Origin: Ferruginibacter yonginensis
GTDB taxonomy: Bacteria; Bacteroidota; Bacteroidia; Chitinophagales; Chitinophagaceae
Assembly: GCF_042651465.1 (NCBI RefSeq)
Contig: NZ_JBHSCZ010000002.1
Location: forward strand, 62,001-126,000
Direction: 5' to 3'
Length of the DNA stretch: 64,000 nt
How positions within the stretch are numbered: position 1 is the first letter of the stretch; each line of letters opens with the position of its first letter. The notes beneath the pieces were generated by a model. The model was not told the origin of the DNA. It saw only the letters and a list, made by a program, of their open reading frames with translations, and did no database searches. This document shows, piece by piece, positions 53,421-62,557 of the stretch. The position numbers and the translations under genes are program-made.

Positions 53421-53466
53421 TTGGGCAGTGTAGCTATTTTCTGCTATTAAAGCAAAGTGTTACATG

Positions 53467-53538
53467 TGGCCTCGTCAAGAATCGAACTTGAATCCAGAGC
53501 TTCGGAAACTCTTGTACTATCCATTGTACTACGAGGCC
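53467..53538 (-). tRNA. tRNA-Arg (anticodon CCG)
   Basis: 72 nt on the minus strand. Acceptor stem GGCCTCG/CGAGGCC pairs perfectly with discriminator A; CCA is not encoded. D arm GTAC/GTAC; anticodon stem AGAGT/GCTCT (one T-G pair) with loop TTCCGAA, so the anticodon is CCG, reading CGG. T arm TCAAG/CTTGA with loop TTCGATT. The 5' end lies 5 bp after the stop of marC, so the two may be on one transcript. Confidence 0.95.
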
Positions 53539-53543
53539 AAAAA

Positions 53544-54137
53544 TTATCTTCCAAATTTTACAATATTAGTCCCAAATATTTTCACCGCAATGGCCAATAA
53601 TATCACTCCAAAAAATTTACGTACTACTAGCAGTCCATTCGGACCTAACGCTTTTTCAATCCATTTTAGTGAGCCTAACACCAAAAATATAACCACACAA
53701 TTAATTAATATACCCAATAAAATATTTACATCTTCATAATTGGCTTTGAGCGACATAATAGTGGTAAGCGTACCACTACCAGCAATTAAGGGAAAAGCAA
53801 TCGGCACCACACTTCCACTTTTATCATTATTTTCTGCCTTAAAAAAATCGAGCCCCAACACCATCTCTAAGCCAATTATAAAAATAACAATACTACCAGC
53901 CACCGCAAACGATTTTACATCTAACCCCAACAAATCTAAAAACTGCTTGCCTATAAATAAAAACAATATCATTAATGAGCCAGAGGCTAAGGTAGCTTGT
54001 ACATTATTTATTTTACCCCCCATTTTTGCTTTTAATGAAATAAGTACAGGCGCATTACCCAGCATATCAATTACCGCAAATAAGGTAAATGATACTGTAA
54101 TAATTTCTTTTATCATGATTTGTCCTACATCAAACAT
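53544..54137 (-). CDS. MarC family membrane protein
   Basis: The ATG at 54137 gives about 197 residues (MFDVGQIMIKEIITVSFTLF); a TTG three codons upstream and a Met seven codons downstream are alternatives. Six hydrophobic helices, with the family motifs FTLFAVIDMLGNAPVLISL, FLFIGKQFLDLLGLDVKSF and GSIVIFIIGLEMVLG, and IPLIAGSGT-like segment (PIAFPLIAGSGTLTTIM). MarC proteins are inner-membrane proteins of uncertain function; the historical link to drug resistance is not firm. Followed 5 bp later by tRNA-Arg on the same strand. Confidence 0.9.
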   Translation of the reverse strand: MFDVGQIMIKEIITVSFTLFAVIDMLGNAPVLISLKAKMGGKINNVQATLASGSLMILFLFIGKQFLDLLGLDVKSFAVAGSIVIFIIGLEMVLGLDFFKAENNDKSGSVVPIAFPLIAGSGTLTTIMSLKANYEDVNILLGILINCVVIFLVLGSLKWIEKALGPNGLLVVRKFFGVILLAIAVKIFGTNIVKFGR

Positions 54138-54246
54138 GGCGCTCAATTTTTCACAAATATAAAATTATAAAATGGGTATGGCTTCATTCTATCATTAATT
54201 ATACATGGTTAATGGTAAACAATCAATATTGTTTTATCTTCAAATT

Positions 54247-55590
54247 ATGTTACAAAAACCAAAGTTAAATTTGTTCGATTTTACCATGATTATGGTAAGT
54301 TTAGTAATAGGCATGGGTATTTTTAGAACCCCTGCAAATGTGGCTGCTACCTCACCCAACCCTATATTATTTTTTAGCATTTGGATAGCTGGTGGTATTA
54401 TAGCCATTGGTGGTGCCCTTACTTATGCTGAAATTGGCAGCAGGTTTCCTGTAACAGGTGGTTATTATCGTATTTTTTCTTATGCCTATCACCCGTCCAT
54501 CGCTTTTGCCGTTAACTGTATTATTTTAATATCAAACGCAGCTTCGTTAGCTGGTGTTGCATTAATTGGAGCAGAATATATCATAAAAGTGGTTATGCCC
54601 ACCCAAACTGATACGCAAGCAGCTCAAATTACGATTGCCATCATTTCAATTGTACTTTTTTATGCCATTAATTTAGCTGGTTTAAAAATGAGTGCTCGTA
54701 CACAAAACATACTTACCATTATTAAAATAGGCTTGATATTATTATTAATAACACCATTGTTTTTTTATAACAATAACATGGCTACCGCTACAGCAGAAAG
54801 CACTTTAAGCAACCCAACATTAAGAGAATACATAAAAGCATTTGGGTTGGGTTTAGTTGCCGTAAGCTTTACCTATGGTGGTTATCAGCAATCTATCAAT
54901 TTCGGTGAAGAAGTTAAAAACCCTGCTAAAAATATACCAAGAGGTATTATCATTGGCTTATTAATCATCATCAGTTTATACCTCACTATTAACTATGCAT
55001 ATTACCACGTTATAGGTTTTACAGCCCTAAAAACATCCGCTAATATTGCCGCAATTATGGCTGGCTATGTGTTTGGTAGTGCTGCCGCAAACATATTATC
55101 AGTGCTATTATTTTTAAGTGTACTGGCTTATGTGAATGTGCTTTTAATGGCCAACCCAAGGGTAATGCAAGCCATGAGCGATGAGGGCATGCTACCCTCA
55201 ACCTTTGGTAAACGAACGGTTAAAACGAATGTATTGTTTACCTCATTAAGTGTATTTGCAAGCCTTTGTATGCTTATTGTTTTTTGGGCAAAAACGTTTG
55301 ATGAAATTTTAAGTTTCACCATCTTTTTAGATTGCTTTGGCATGGTACTTTCTGCAGCTACTATTTTTAAACTCAGAAAAACCACTCAACACCTTAATGG
55401 CACTGGTATTTATCAAATGCAATTGTTCCCCTTAATGCCTATAATTTTTATGTTGGCATATACCTTTGTGGGCATCAGTATTTTTATTGATAAACCTATA
55501 ACAGGTGTTACAGGCATTGCCATATTAAGTGGTTTTATAGCATTGTATTTTGCCGTAAAAAAGTTTAGCAAACCTACCAACCTTTCATAA
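54247..55590 (+). CDS. Amino-acid permease (APC superfamily)
   Basis: The ATG at 54247 (MLQKPKLNLFDFTMIMVSLV) gives 447 residues; an upstream ATG at 54205 adds a hydrophilic stretch. About 12 membrane helices, with the APC motif GMGIFRTPANVAATSPNP in helix 1 and SFTYGGYQQSINFGEEVKNP later. It imports (or exchanges) amino acids. Its stop overlaps the ATG of the trans-sulfuration gene by one base (TAATG), so the two are coupled, pointing to a sulfur amino acid as substrate. Confidence 0.92.
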   Translation: MLQKPKLNLFDFTMIMVSLVIGMGIFRTPANVAATSPNPILFFSIWIAGGIIAIGGALTYAEIGSRFPVTGGYYRIFSYAYHPSIAFAVNCIILISNAASLAGVALIGAEYIIKVVMPTQTDTQAAQITIAIISIVLFYAINLAGLKMSARTQNILTIIKIGLILLLITPLFFYNNNMATATAESTLSNPTLREYIKAFGLGLVAVSFTYGGYQQSINFGEEVKNPAKNIPRGIIIGLLIIISLYLTINYAYYHVIGFTALKTSANIAAIMAGYVFGSAAANILSVLLFLSVLAYVNVLLMANPRVMQAMSDEGMLPSTFGKRTVKTNVLFTSLSVFASLCMLIVFWAKTFDEILSFTIFLDCFGMVLSAATIFKLRKTTQHLNGTGIYQMQLFPLMPIIFMLAYTFVGISIFIDKPITGVTGIAILSGFIALYFAVKKFSKPTNLS

Positions 55591-56756
55591 TGGACATATC
55601 ATATATCATCAACGAATTGGGAGAAGATAGAGAACAGTATTTCAATGCTATTGCACCGCCCATTATGCAAACCAGCAATTTTGCATTTAAATCAGTTGCA
55701 GCCATGCGTAGCGCCTTTGCCGATGAATACAGTACGTATTTATACAGCCGAGGTAAAAACCCTACGGTTGATATTTTATGCAAAAAATTAGCAGCATTAG
55801 ATGGTGCTGATGATTGCCTCGTTTTTAACAGTGGCGCTGCTGCCATATTTGCTGCTGTATTGGCTAATGTAAAACAAGGCGACCACATTATTAGTGTACA
55901 TGAGCCTTACAGTTGGGCAAAAAAAATGTTTACTGAAATATTACCAAAATTTGGGGTAAGCACTACGTTTGTTGATGGTACAGCTACAAAGCATTTTGAA
56001 CAAGCTATTCAACCTAACACCACTGTTATTTATTTAGAAAGCCCTAATAGCTGGGATTTTGTGCTGCAAGATTTAACAGCCGTTGCACAACTTGCTAAAG
56101 CCCATAACATCATCACCATTTGTGATAACAGCTATTGCACCCCCTTATACCAACAGCCTATTGCATGTGGTATTGATATTGCATTACAATCTGCCACCAA
56201 ATACATTAGCGGACATAGCGATACCGTTGCCGGTGTATTAAGCAGCAATACCCACATGATTGCCCGTATTTTTAAAAGCGAATACAATAATATTGGCAGC
56301 GGTATTCAACCATTTAATGCATGGTTGCTGTTGAGGGGTTTACGAACTTTGCCTATGCGTTTGCAACAAATAAGTACATCAACAAAAACAATGGTGGCCT
56401 TTTTAAAAAATCACCCGTTGGTAGATGGTGTGTACTTTCCGTTGGATGTTGATTTTAATCAATACACATTGGCGCAACAACAAATGAAAGGTGCCGCAGG
56501 TTTAATAACTTTTACCATTAAAGCCAATTCAGTAAAAGCGATTGAAACATTTTGTGAAAGCCTGCAACACATCATGATGGCTGTAAGTTGGGGTGGTTAT
56601 GAAAGCTTAATTATACCGAAATGTGCAGGTTTACCTGTTGATAGTTTTGATGCACAAAACCCACTGCACCGTTCGTTGCGATTATATGTAGGGTTAGAAG
56701 AGGTGGATTATTTAATTAAAGATCTTTCGAAAGCCTTCGCTACACTACAACCGTAG
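55590..56756 (+). CDS. Cys/Met-metabolism PLP enzyme (trans-sulfuration family)
   Basis: 388 residues, standard length for cystathionine gamma-synthase/beta- or gamma-lyase and methionine gamma-lyase. The PLP-binding Lys lies in LQSATKYISGHSDTVAG (about residue 206), with YSRGKNPTVDILCKKLAAL, VYLESPNSWDF-like segment and NSYCTPLYQQPIACGIDIAL. The exact reaction within the family cannot be decided by eye. It shares one base with the upstream permease gene. Confidence 0.92.
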   Translation: MDISYIINELGEDREQYFNAIAPPIMQTSNFAFKSVAAMRSAFADEYSTYLYSRGKNPTVDILCKKLAALDGADDCLVFNSGAAAIFAAVLANVKQGDHIISVHEPYSWAKKMFTEILPKFGVSTTFVDGTATKHFEQAIQPNTTVIYLESPNSWDFVLQDLTAVAQLAKAHNIITICDNSYCTPLYQQPIACGIDIALQSATKYISGHSDTVAGVLSSNTHMIARIFKSEYNNIGSGIQPFNAWLLLRGLRTLPMRLQQISTSTKTMVAFLKNHPLVDGVYFPLDVDFNQYTLAQQQMKGAAGLITFTIKANSVKAIETFCESLQHIMMAVSWGGYESLIIPKCAGLPVDSFDAQNPLHRSLRLYVGLEEVDYLIKDLSKAFATLQP

Positions 56757-57126
56757 TTTTACGAATTACAAAACGCCATCGTATCGGAAATTACAAAACC
56801 TTAAAAAGAGTGTTGCTGCTATTGTTTTAAGCCAATGATGAAAGTACATTTACAATACAATCATCACAAATAAGTTACACTTACCGATTTTAATTTATTG
56901 TTGATGTTGTAAACCTAACATCAAAACTATATTTATGAAAAACACTAAAAGAACCCATCGTTTTTTAAGTGCTTTTAAAAAAGCCATTGCTTTAACAGTA
57001 AAATCATTGTTTACCTCTAGCGCTCATCAAGAATTTTACAAACTTAAAAACTTTATTTGCTAGCATTTTTTGGGTAAAATTATTTTTTACTTTATTGTCG
57101 TCTCATGTGCAATTACAGTTGGTTTA

Positions 57127-57166
57127 AATAGGCTATAAGTACATTTTAATGTGCTTGTAGCCTATT
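57127..57166 (+). other. Strong hairpin upstream of tolC
   Basis: Nineteen-base arms, 57127-57145 and 57148-57166, pair fully apart from two G-U pairs, with a 2-base nominal loop. No T-run follows, so it is not a standard terminator. It lies about 76 bp before the tolC start and may be a leader structure or the 3' end of a small RNA. Confidence 0.6.
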
Positions 57167-57231
57167 CATGTTATCCAATCATCAATTTTTTCCGCTTATA
57201 AAATTAGCTGTGTCTTTATCGCAACAAATGA

Positions 57232-57239
57232 TAAATTTG
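57232..57239 (+). promoter_or_regulatory. -7 promoter element TAAATTTG of tolC
   Basis: TAAATTTG matches TAnnTTTG and ends 3 bp before the ATG at 57243, so the transcript would be leaderless. No good TTG element is seen at the expected distance. Confidence 0.4.
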
Positions 57240-57242
57240 TAT

Positions 57243-58664
57243 ATGCGAAAATTATCAACTCTAGCACTAGCCATCAGTTTAAGTACCACTTGTATGGCGC
57301 AACAAAAATGGAACTTAAAAACCATTGTTGATTATGCAATGGCCAATAATATTAATGTAAAGTTGAGCGATGTTCAAGCAAAAATTGCTAGCATCAATTA
57401 CAAACAGAGCAAATTATCGCAATATCCAACGGCAAGTTTTTCTGGCAACACCAGTATTAACTCTGGTAACAACCAAGATCCTACTACCTTTAGCAGAATT
57501 ACACAAACCTACTTATCAGCAGGTTTACAGCTACAAAGCAGTGCCGATATTTTTAACTTTTATAGTAAACGTAATACCATCGCCGCAAATAAGTGGGAGG
57601 CTGAAGCTGCATTAGCTGCTACCGATAAAGCCAAAAATGATATTGCTTTAACAGCCGCCAATGCCTACTTACAAGTATTACTTAGCAAAGAGCAAGAAAA
57701 AATTACTGCAGTACAAATTCAACAAACACAGGCACAACTTACTAACACCCGTAAACAAGTAAATGCTGGTGCGTTGCCTGAGTTAAGTGCTTCGCAATTA
57801 GAGGCTCAATTAGCATTAGACAGTTTAAACTACATTACCGCTAAAGGCAATACCACCAATAATTTGCTGTTACTACAATCATATTTAAGTTTAGATGCTG
57901 CAACATCTTTTGACGTAGATACACCGCCGGTTGATCAAATTCCGGTGGAACCAATTGGTAACTTATTACCTGATTTTGTGTACGATTTAGCCTTAAAAAA
58001 CTTACCACAACAACGTTTTAATGATTTAAAATTAAAAGCAGCCGAAAAAAATGCAGCAGCAGCCAAAGCTAGTATGTTACCTAGTTTAGCCGCTTTTGTT
58101 AGTTTAGGTAGCAATTACAATAACAAATCGCAAGTGGTTACTGGTTTTACGCCAAAAATTAGTCCTATTGGTTCAGTAAATGTGGGTGGTACTGATTATA
58201 TTGTTACAGCACCTTCTGGCACTGCAAACTTTTCTAAAAGTAGTTTTGCAAACCAATTGAGCGATAATTTTAGACAAGGTATTGGACTTTCGTTAACGGT
58301 GCCAATTTTTAATGGCGGACAATTAAAAAGTAATTACGAACGCAGCAAACTCAACATCAATATCATTCAATTACAACAACAACAAGATAATTTAAAACTA
58401 AAGCAAGATATTTATACAGCTTACAATGCTGCATTAATTGCCTTAGAAAAATTAAATGCCAGTAAAAAATCAGCCGCTATTAATGAACTTAATTTAAATT
58501 ATGCAACCAAACGCTTTAATGTAGGCGTATTGGGCACTTTTGATTTAATAACTACACAAAACAACTTGTTGAGGGCAAAGCTTGAATTAGCACAAAACAA
58601 TATTGACTATATTTTTAAAATGAAAGTTTTAGAGTTTTATAAAGGCATGGGCTTAAAACTGTAA
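57243..58664 (+). CDS. TolC-type outer-membrane efflux channel
   Basis: The ATG at 57243 (MRKLSTLALAISLSTTCMAQ) gives 473 residues with a proper signal peptide; the frame extends 25 codons upstream through the leader, without family features. OEP features: WNLKTIVDYAMANNINVKLS at the start of the mature protein, and GIGLSLTVPIFNGGQLKSNY and RFNVGVLGTFDLITTQNNLL in the second half. It forms the outer-membrane duct for the adaptor encoded next. It is a different lineage from the tolC at 22422. Confidence 0.92.
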   Translation: MRKLSTLALAISLSTTCMAQQKWNLKTIVDYAMANNINVKLSDVQAKIASINYKQSKLSQYPTASFSGNTSINSGNNQDPTTFSRITQTYLSAGLQLQSSADIFNFYSKRNTIAANKWEAEAALAATDKAKNDIALTAANAYLQVLLSKEQEKITAVQIQQTQAQLTNTRKQVNAGALPELSASQLEAQLALDSLNYITAKGNTTNNLLLLQSYLSLDAATSFDVDTPPVDQIPVEPIGNLLPDFVYDLALKNLPQQRFNDLKLKAAEKNAAAAKASMLPSLAAFVSLGSNYNNKSQVVTGFTPKISPIGSVNVGGTDYIVTAPSGTANFSKSSFANQLSDNFRQGIGLSLTVPIFNGGQLKSNYERSKLNINIIQLQQQQDNLKLKQDIYTAYNAALIALEKLNASKKSAAINELNLNYATKRFNVGVLGTFDLITTQNNLLRAKLELAQNNIDYIFKMKVLEFYKGMGLKL

Positions 58665-58705
58665 TCATATTTTTACACAGCACTTTTTCAATACAACGCA
58701 ACATC

Positions 58706-60055
58706 ATGAGCAAGAAAACAAAATGGATTTTATTTGGAAGTATCGGTTTGTTATTAGTACTAATCGTATTAGCCAAAGCTGGCACTTTTGGTAAAGAAGA
58801 AGGTATAAAGGTAACCGCTGAAACTGCACAAAAACGTACGATTATTGAAGTAGTTAACGCTAGTGGTAAAGTTTATCCTGAAATAGAAGTAAAGGTGAGT
58901 CCTGATATTAGTGGCGAAATAACCGAATTAACAGTTGCAGAAGGCGACACCGTAAAAAAGGGGCAATTATTAGCTCGAATTTATGCGGATGTATATAATA
59001 TTCAACGCAGCCAAGCGGCAAGCGGTGTAACACAAAGTCAAGCCCAAGTTGCTAATTCACAAGCAGCATTAGAAGCTTTAAAAGCCAATGTTGAACAAAG
59101 CCAACGTACGTATGATATGCAAAAGCGTTTGTTCGATGAAAAAGTGATCAGCGCTAGTGAATTTAATGTGGCCGATGCTGCATTGAAAACTGCAAAAGCC
59201 AACTATAATGCTGCCGTACAAGGTATTAGAGGTACGCAAGCTGCTGTACAAAGTGCCCGTGATAATTTAGCAAAAGCCAATACCGATTTAGGCAGAACAG
59301 CTATTGTGGCCCCTATGGATGGTGTGGTGAGCTTATTAAGTGTAAAAAAAGGTGAAAAAGTAGCCGGTAATAGCTTCAACGTAGGTACCGAAATGTTACG
59401 TATTGCTGATATGGATAAAATTGAAATTAGGGTTGATGTAGGTGAAAACGATGTGCCAAAAGTAAAACTAGGAGACAGTGCTATAGTAACTGTAGATGCT
59501 TATAGCGAACGTAAATTCAAAGGTATAGTTACGCAAATTGCAAGCAGTAATAATGGAGCTGCAACGAGCAGCTTAACAAGTGCCACAAGCGATGTAACGC
59601 AATATAAAGTATACATCAGAATTTTAAAAGAAAGTTATACTGATTTGTTAGGTAAAGGCAGCTTTCCGTTTAGGCCAGGCATGAGTGCCAATGCCGATAT
59701 TCAAACTAAAACGCAAGCTAATATAGTAGCTGTTCCAATTAATGCGGTAACCACAAGAGAAAAAAATGACAGCGCTAAAACAAAAGTTAACAACACCAAT
59801 AACACCACAACGAACACAACTGGGGTTGATGATGATATTGAAACCGTAGTTTTTGTAAAAGGAAAAGATAATAAGGTAACCAAAGTGGTAGTAAAAACAG
59901 GTATACAAGATATCAATTATATTGAAATCAGCAGTGGTTTAAAAGGTGGCGAAGAAGTTATTACTGGCCCATATGATGTTGTAAGTAAAACATTAAAAGT
60001 AGGTACACAAGTTAAAGTAGTTGATAAAAAAGCATTATACGACAAAAAAGAATAG
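58706..60055 (+). CDS. Periplasmic adaptor, HlyD/MacA type
   Basis: 449 residues with an N-terminal anchor helix (WILFGSIGLLLVLIVLAKAG), biotinyl-lipoyl-like halves (ISGEITELTVAEGDTVKKGQ and PMDGVVSLLSVKKGEKVAG), a coiled-coil hairpin between them, a beta-barrel part (KVKLGDSAIVTVDAYSERKF) and a Thr/Asn-rich insert (about residues 350-375). This is the MacA-type layout, which normally works with a MacB ABC permease. No permease gene lies next to it; the neighbours are tolC and an outer-membrane barrel. The permease is presumably elsewhere. Confidence 0.92.
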   Translation: MSKKTKWILFGSIGLLLVLIVLAKAGTFGKEEGIKVTAETAQKRTIIEVVNASGKVYPEIEVKVSPDISGEITELTVAEGDTVKKGQLLARIYADVYNIQRSQAASGVTQSQAQVANSQAALEALKANVEQSQRTYDMQKRLFDEKVISASEFNVADAALKTAKANYNAAVQGIRGTQAAVQSARDNLAKANTDLGRTAIVAPMDGVVSLLSVKKGEKVAGNSFNVGTEMLRIADMDKIEIRVDVGENDVPKVKLGDSAIVTVDAYSERKFKGIVTQIASSNNGAATSSLTSATSDVTQYKVYIRILKESYTDLLGKGSFPFRPGMSANADIQTKTQANIVAVPINAVTTREKNDSAKTKVNNTNNTTTNTTGVDDDIETVVFVKGKDNKVTKVVVKTGIQDINYIEISSGLKGGEEVITGPYDVVSKTLKVGTQVKVVDKKALYDKKE

Positions 60056-60172
60056 TAGTTTTACTTGTTATAAATATTAAGTTTTCATTATTTTTGGTGT
60101 ACCAAAGTTCAGGTAAAATATTCCTGTTATCCGTGTAACCAATTATTGAAAATTTACTACCAAAACTACTAA

Positions 60173-62557
60173 GTGTTGAAATCAAGGTTATTGACAAGTT
60201 GCATACTTGTACTTTTATCAAATGCAATCTATGCTCAAAATATAGAAGCCAAAGTTGTTATCAAAAACGAACAACAAGAAGCTATTACTAATGCAACTGT
60301 ACAATTTTTACGTACTGCTGATAGTGCTATTGTTGCTGTTAGAACATTAAAAAACAACGTTAGTTTTTCAATTAAAAAAAATACCACTTATTTTTTGAGG
60401 ATATCCGCAGTAAATATCAATAATATATTTACGCAAGTGAGTAGCGGTGATAACGATACCACCTTTACTGTAAATGCACAAACCAAAACAAAAGATATGG
60501 GTGCAGTGGTGGTTAATGCTGTAAAACCAATTATAAAGCAAGATGATGATAAAACCGTGGTTGATGTTGAACCGATTGCCGTAAGCAGTACCAATGCATT
60601 TGAAGTATTAGAAAAAACCCCAGGCGCCATTGTTGATCAAGATGGTAATGTTTATTTAAATAGCACCACACCTGCAACTGTTTTTATTAATGGTAGAGAA
60701 ATAAAATTAAGTGCCAGCGATTTATCATCTTTATTAAAAAGCTTACCAGCAAATAGTATTAGTAAAGTTGAAATTTTAAGAACACCCTCTGCAAAATATG
60801 ATGCAGCAAGCAGTGGGGGTATTGTGAATATTGTACTCAAAAAAGGAGTAAAACTAGGCACTAACGGTAGTTTTGATGTATCGCATTTTCAAGGTAAAGT
60901 AGCTACACAGTCTATTGGTTTTAACATCAATAAATCAGCAGATAAATTAAATCTACGAGCAGCTTATTCGTTTACCAATAGAAACAATTACGACGTACTA
61001 ACATCTAGCAGAATATCTAATAGCAATACAATTTTTAATCAAGATGCCTATACAAAGTTACCTGGCATAAACAACTATGCTAATGTTGGTGTGGATTATA
61101 ATTTCAATAAAAAATGGAGTGCCGGCTACGATGTTAGGTTGAGTGCTAACAATAATCACAGCCGGGTTAACAACGACATTGATATTAAAAGTATTTCAAC
61201 CAATACAACCATCGGTAAAAATGTATCGATTGTTCAAAACAATGGCCCCAGCATTTACCTCGGTAACAATTTCACAACTAAACTAAAGATTGATTCGTTA
61301 GGCAGCGAATGGACCAATAATATTGATTACACCTATTTTAAAACGACTAACAATCAAGTATATCAAAACTTATACATACAGCCATCAAAAAATACCATGT
61401 TTGGTAATGGCGATGTAAATAATACCAAAAATATTATTACCTACAGAACTGATTTGGTACTTAAATTAAAAAATAAATACACTGTTGAATTAGGTACAAA
61501 AGCAAATGTTAGCTTTAGTAAAAACAATGCTGCCTATTTTGCTGATACTAGCATGGGCAAGTATGTTGATCGTTTTCAAACCAATCGTTTTAAATACAAA
61601 GAAACCATAGCAGCCTCTTATTTTCAAGTAGCTAAAACATTTAAAGGTTTAACGGTAAAACCTGGGTTAAGATTAGAGTATACCAACATTAATGGTAATC
61701 AGTTAATACCATCAGATACTACTTTCAAAATCAATAGAACCGATTTATTTCCGTTTTTATTTTTACGCCATAAAATTGCAAAAGTGTTTGGTTTCAAATT
61801 GAGTGCTAGTGCTATTTACAAACGCAGTATCACAAGGCCATTTTATGAAGCATTAAACCCTTTTCCTAGGTACGCTGATCAATATACTTTTGATGTAGGC
61901 AACCCATCATTACAACCACAATTTACCACCAACTACGAGGTAAATATTATGGCTGATGATTTTCCGTTACTTACTGCTGGCTTTAATAATGTAAAAAATA
62001 TTTTTTCGAATATTACCTATGTAAAAAACGATACGTTGTTTCGTACCTACGATAATTTAGGTACGAACAAAGAAGCATACCTACGTTTAGTTGCTGGTAT
62101 TCCTCCAGGCAAAAAATACTTTTTTTATGCAGGGGCTCAAGCCAACTTTATTAACTATAACGGGTTGTATGACAATGCACCTTTTACCTTTAAACGTACA
62201 AGCTGGAACCTGTTTATGTTTCAAAGCTTTAAAGCTACGCCAACGCTTAACTTAAGCTTAAATGGCTTTATGCGTATCAATGCAGTAGCTAACTTTTTTG
62301 AATTGAAAAATTTTGGCTCACTTAATTTTTCAGCAAACAAATCATTACTCAATAAAAAAATGAATATTGTACTATCGGTTAACGATATGTTTAGAACCAA
62401 TAGAAACGCATTCACCGTTGACCAAACTAACTTTACCGCAACGGGTTTGAGGTATACAGATACCAGACGTGTAGGAATTGCTGTAAAATATAATTTTGGT
62501 ATTAAACCCAAGGCCGAACCAAAACAAACGATACAGGTGCCAAACGAGTTTAACTAA
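60173..62557 (+). CDS. Outer-membrane beta-barrel receptor-like protein (OMP_b-brl_3 type)
   Basis: 794 residues from a GTG start (or TTG one codon later), with a signal peptide (LTSCILVLLSNAIYA, then QNIEAK). An N-terminal carboxypeptidase-regulatory-like beta domain is followed by a plug-like region (AFEVLEKTPGAIVDQDGNVY, VFINGREIKLSASDLSSLLK, SISKVEILRTPSAKYDAASSG) and a barrel ending VGIAVKYNFGIKPKAEP. This is the Bacteroidota TonB-receptor-like family 3 barrel. The cargo is unknown; its position after tolC and the adaptor may link it to export or uptake of the same compound. Its end overlaps the convergent murU-like gene by 8 bp. Confidence 0.87.
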   Translation: MLKSRLLTSCILVLLSNAIYAQNIEAKVVIKNEQQEAITNATVQFLRTADSAIVAVRTLKNNVSFSIKKNTTYFLRISAVNINNIFTQVSSGDNDTTFTVNAQTKTKDMGAVVVNAVKPIIKQDDDKTVVDVEPIAVSSTNAFEVLEKTPGAIVDQDGNVYLNSTTPATVFINGREIKLSASDLSSLLKSLPANSISKVEILRTPSAKYDAASSGGIVNIVLKKGVKLGTNGSFDVSHFQGKVATQSIGFNINKSADKLNLRAAYSFTNRNNYDVLTSSRISNSNTIFNQDAYTKLPGINNYANVGVDYNFNKKWSAGYDVRLSANNNHSRVNNDIDIKSISTNTTIGKNVSIVQNNGPSIYLGNNFTTKLKIDSLGSEWTNNIDYTYFKTTNNQVYQNLYIQPSKNTMFGNGDVNNTKNIITYRTDLVLKLKNKYTVELGTKANVSFSKNNAAYFADTSMGKYVDRFQTNRFKYKETIAASYFQVAKTFKGLTVKPGLRLEYTNINGNQLIPSDTTFKINRTDLFPFLFLRHKIAKVFGFKLSASAIYKRSITRPFYEALNPFPRYADQYTFDVGNPSLQPQFTTNYEVNIMADDFPLLTAGFNNVKNIFSNITYVKNDTLFRTYDNLGTNKEAYLRLVAGIPPGKKYFFYAGAQANFINYNGLYDNAPFTFKRTSWNLFMFQSFKATPTLNLSLNGFMRINAVANFFELKNFGSLNFSANKSLLNKKMNIVLSVNDMFRTNRNAFTVDQTNFTATGLRYTDTRRVGIAVKYNFGIKPKAEPKQTIQVPNEFN

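Larger units (their letters stand above)
56757..57242 (+). other. 486-bp region before tolC, with a doubtful 42-codon frame
   Basis: No firm gene. A direct repeat AATTACAAAAC occurs at 56764-56774 and 56789-56799. A 42-codon frame runs from ATG at 56935 to TAG at 57061 (MKNTKRTHRFLSAFKKAIAL, then TVKSLFTSSAHQEFYKLKNF); it is basic and could form an amphipathic helix. However, a possible promoter, TTG (56907-56909), 18 bp, TATATTTA (56928-56935), overlaps its ATG; if this is the true -7 box, transcription would begin after that ATG and the frame would not be translated from it. A strong hairpin follows at 57127-57166. A -7 box TAAATTTG (57232-57239) is present next to the tolC ATG. Confidence 0.5.

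Noticed and set aside
53464..53739. 91-codon plus-strand frame across the tRNA and the end of marC
   Set aside because: It starts on the tRNA-Arg complement and lies antisense to marC; no family features.
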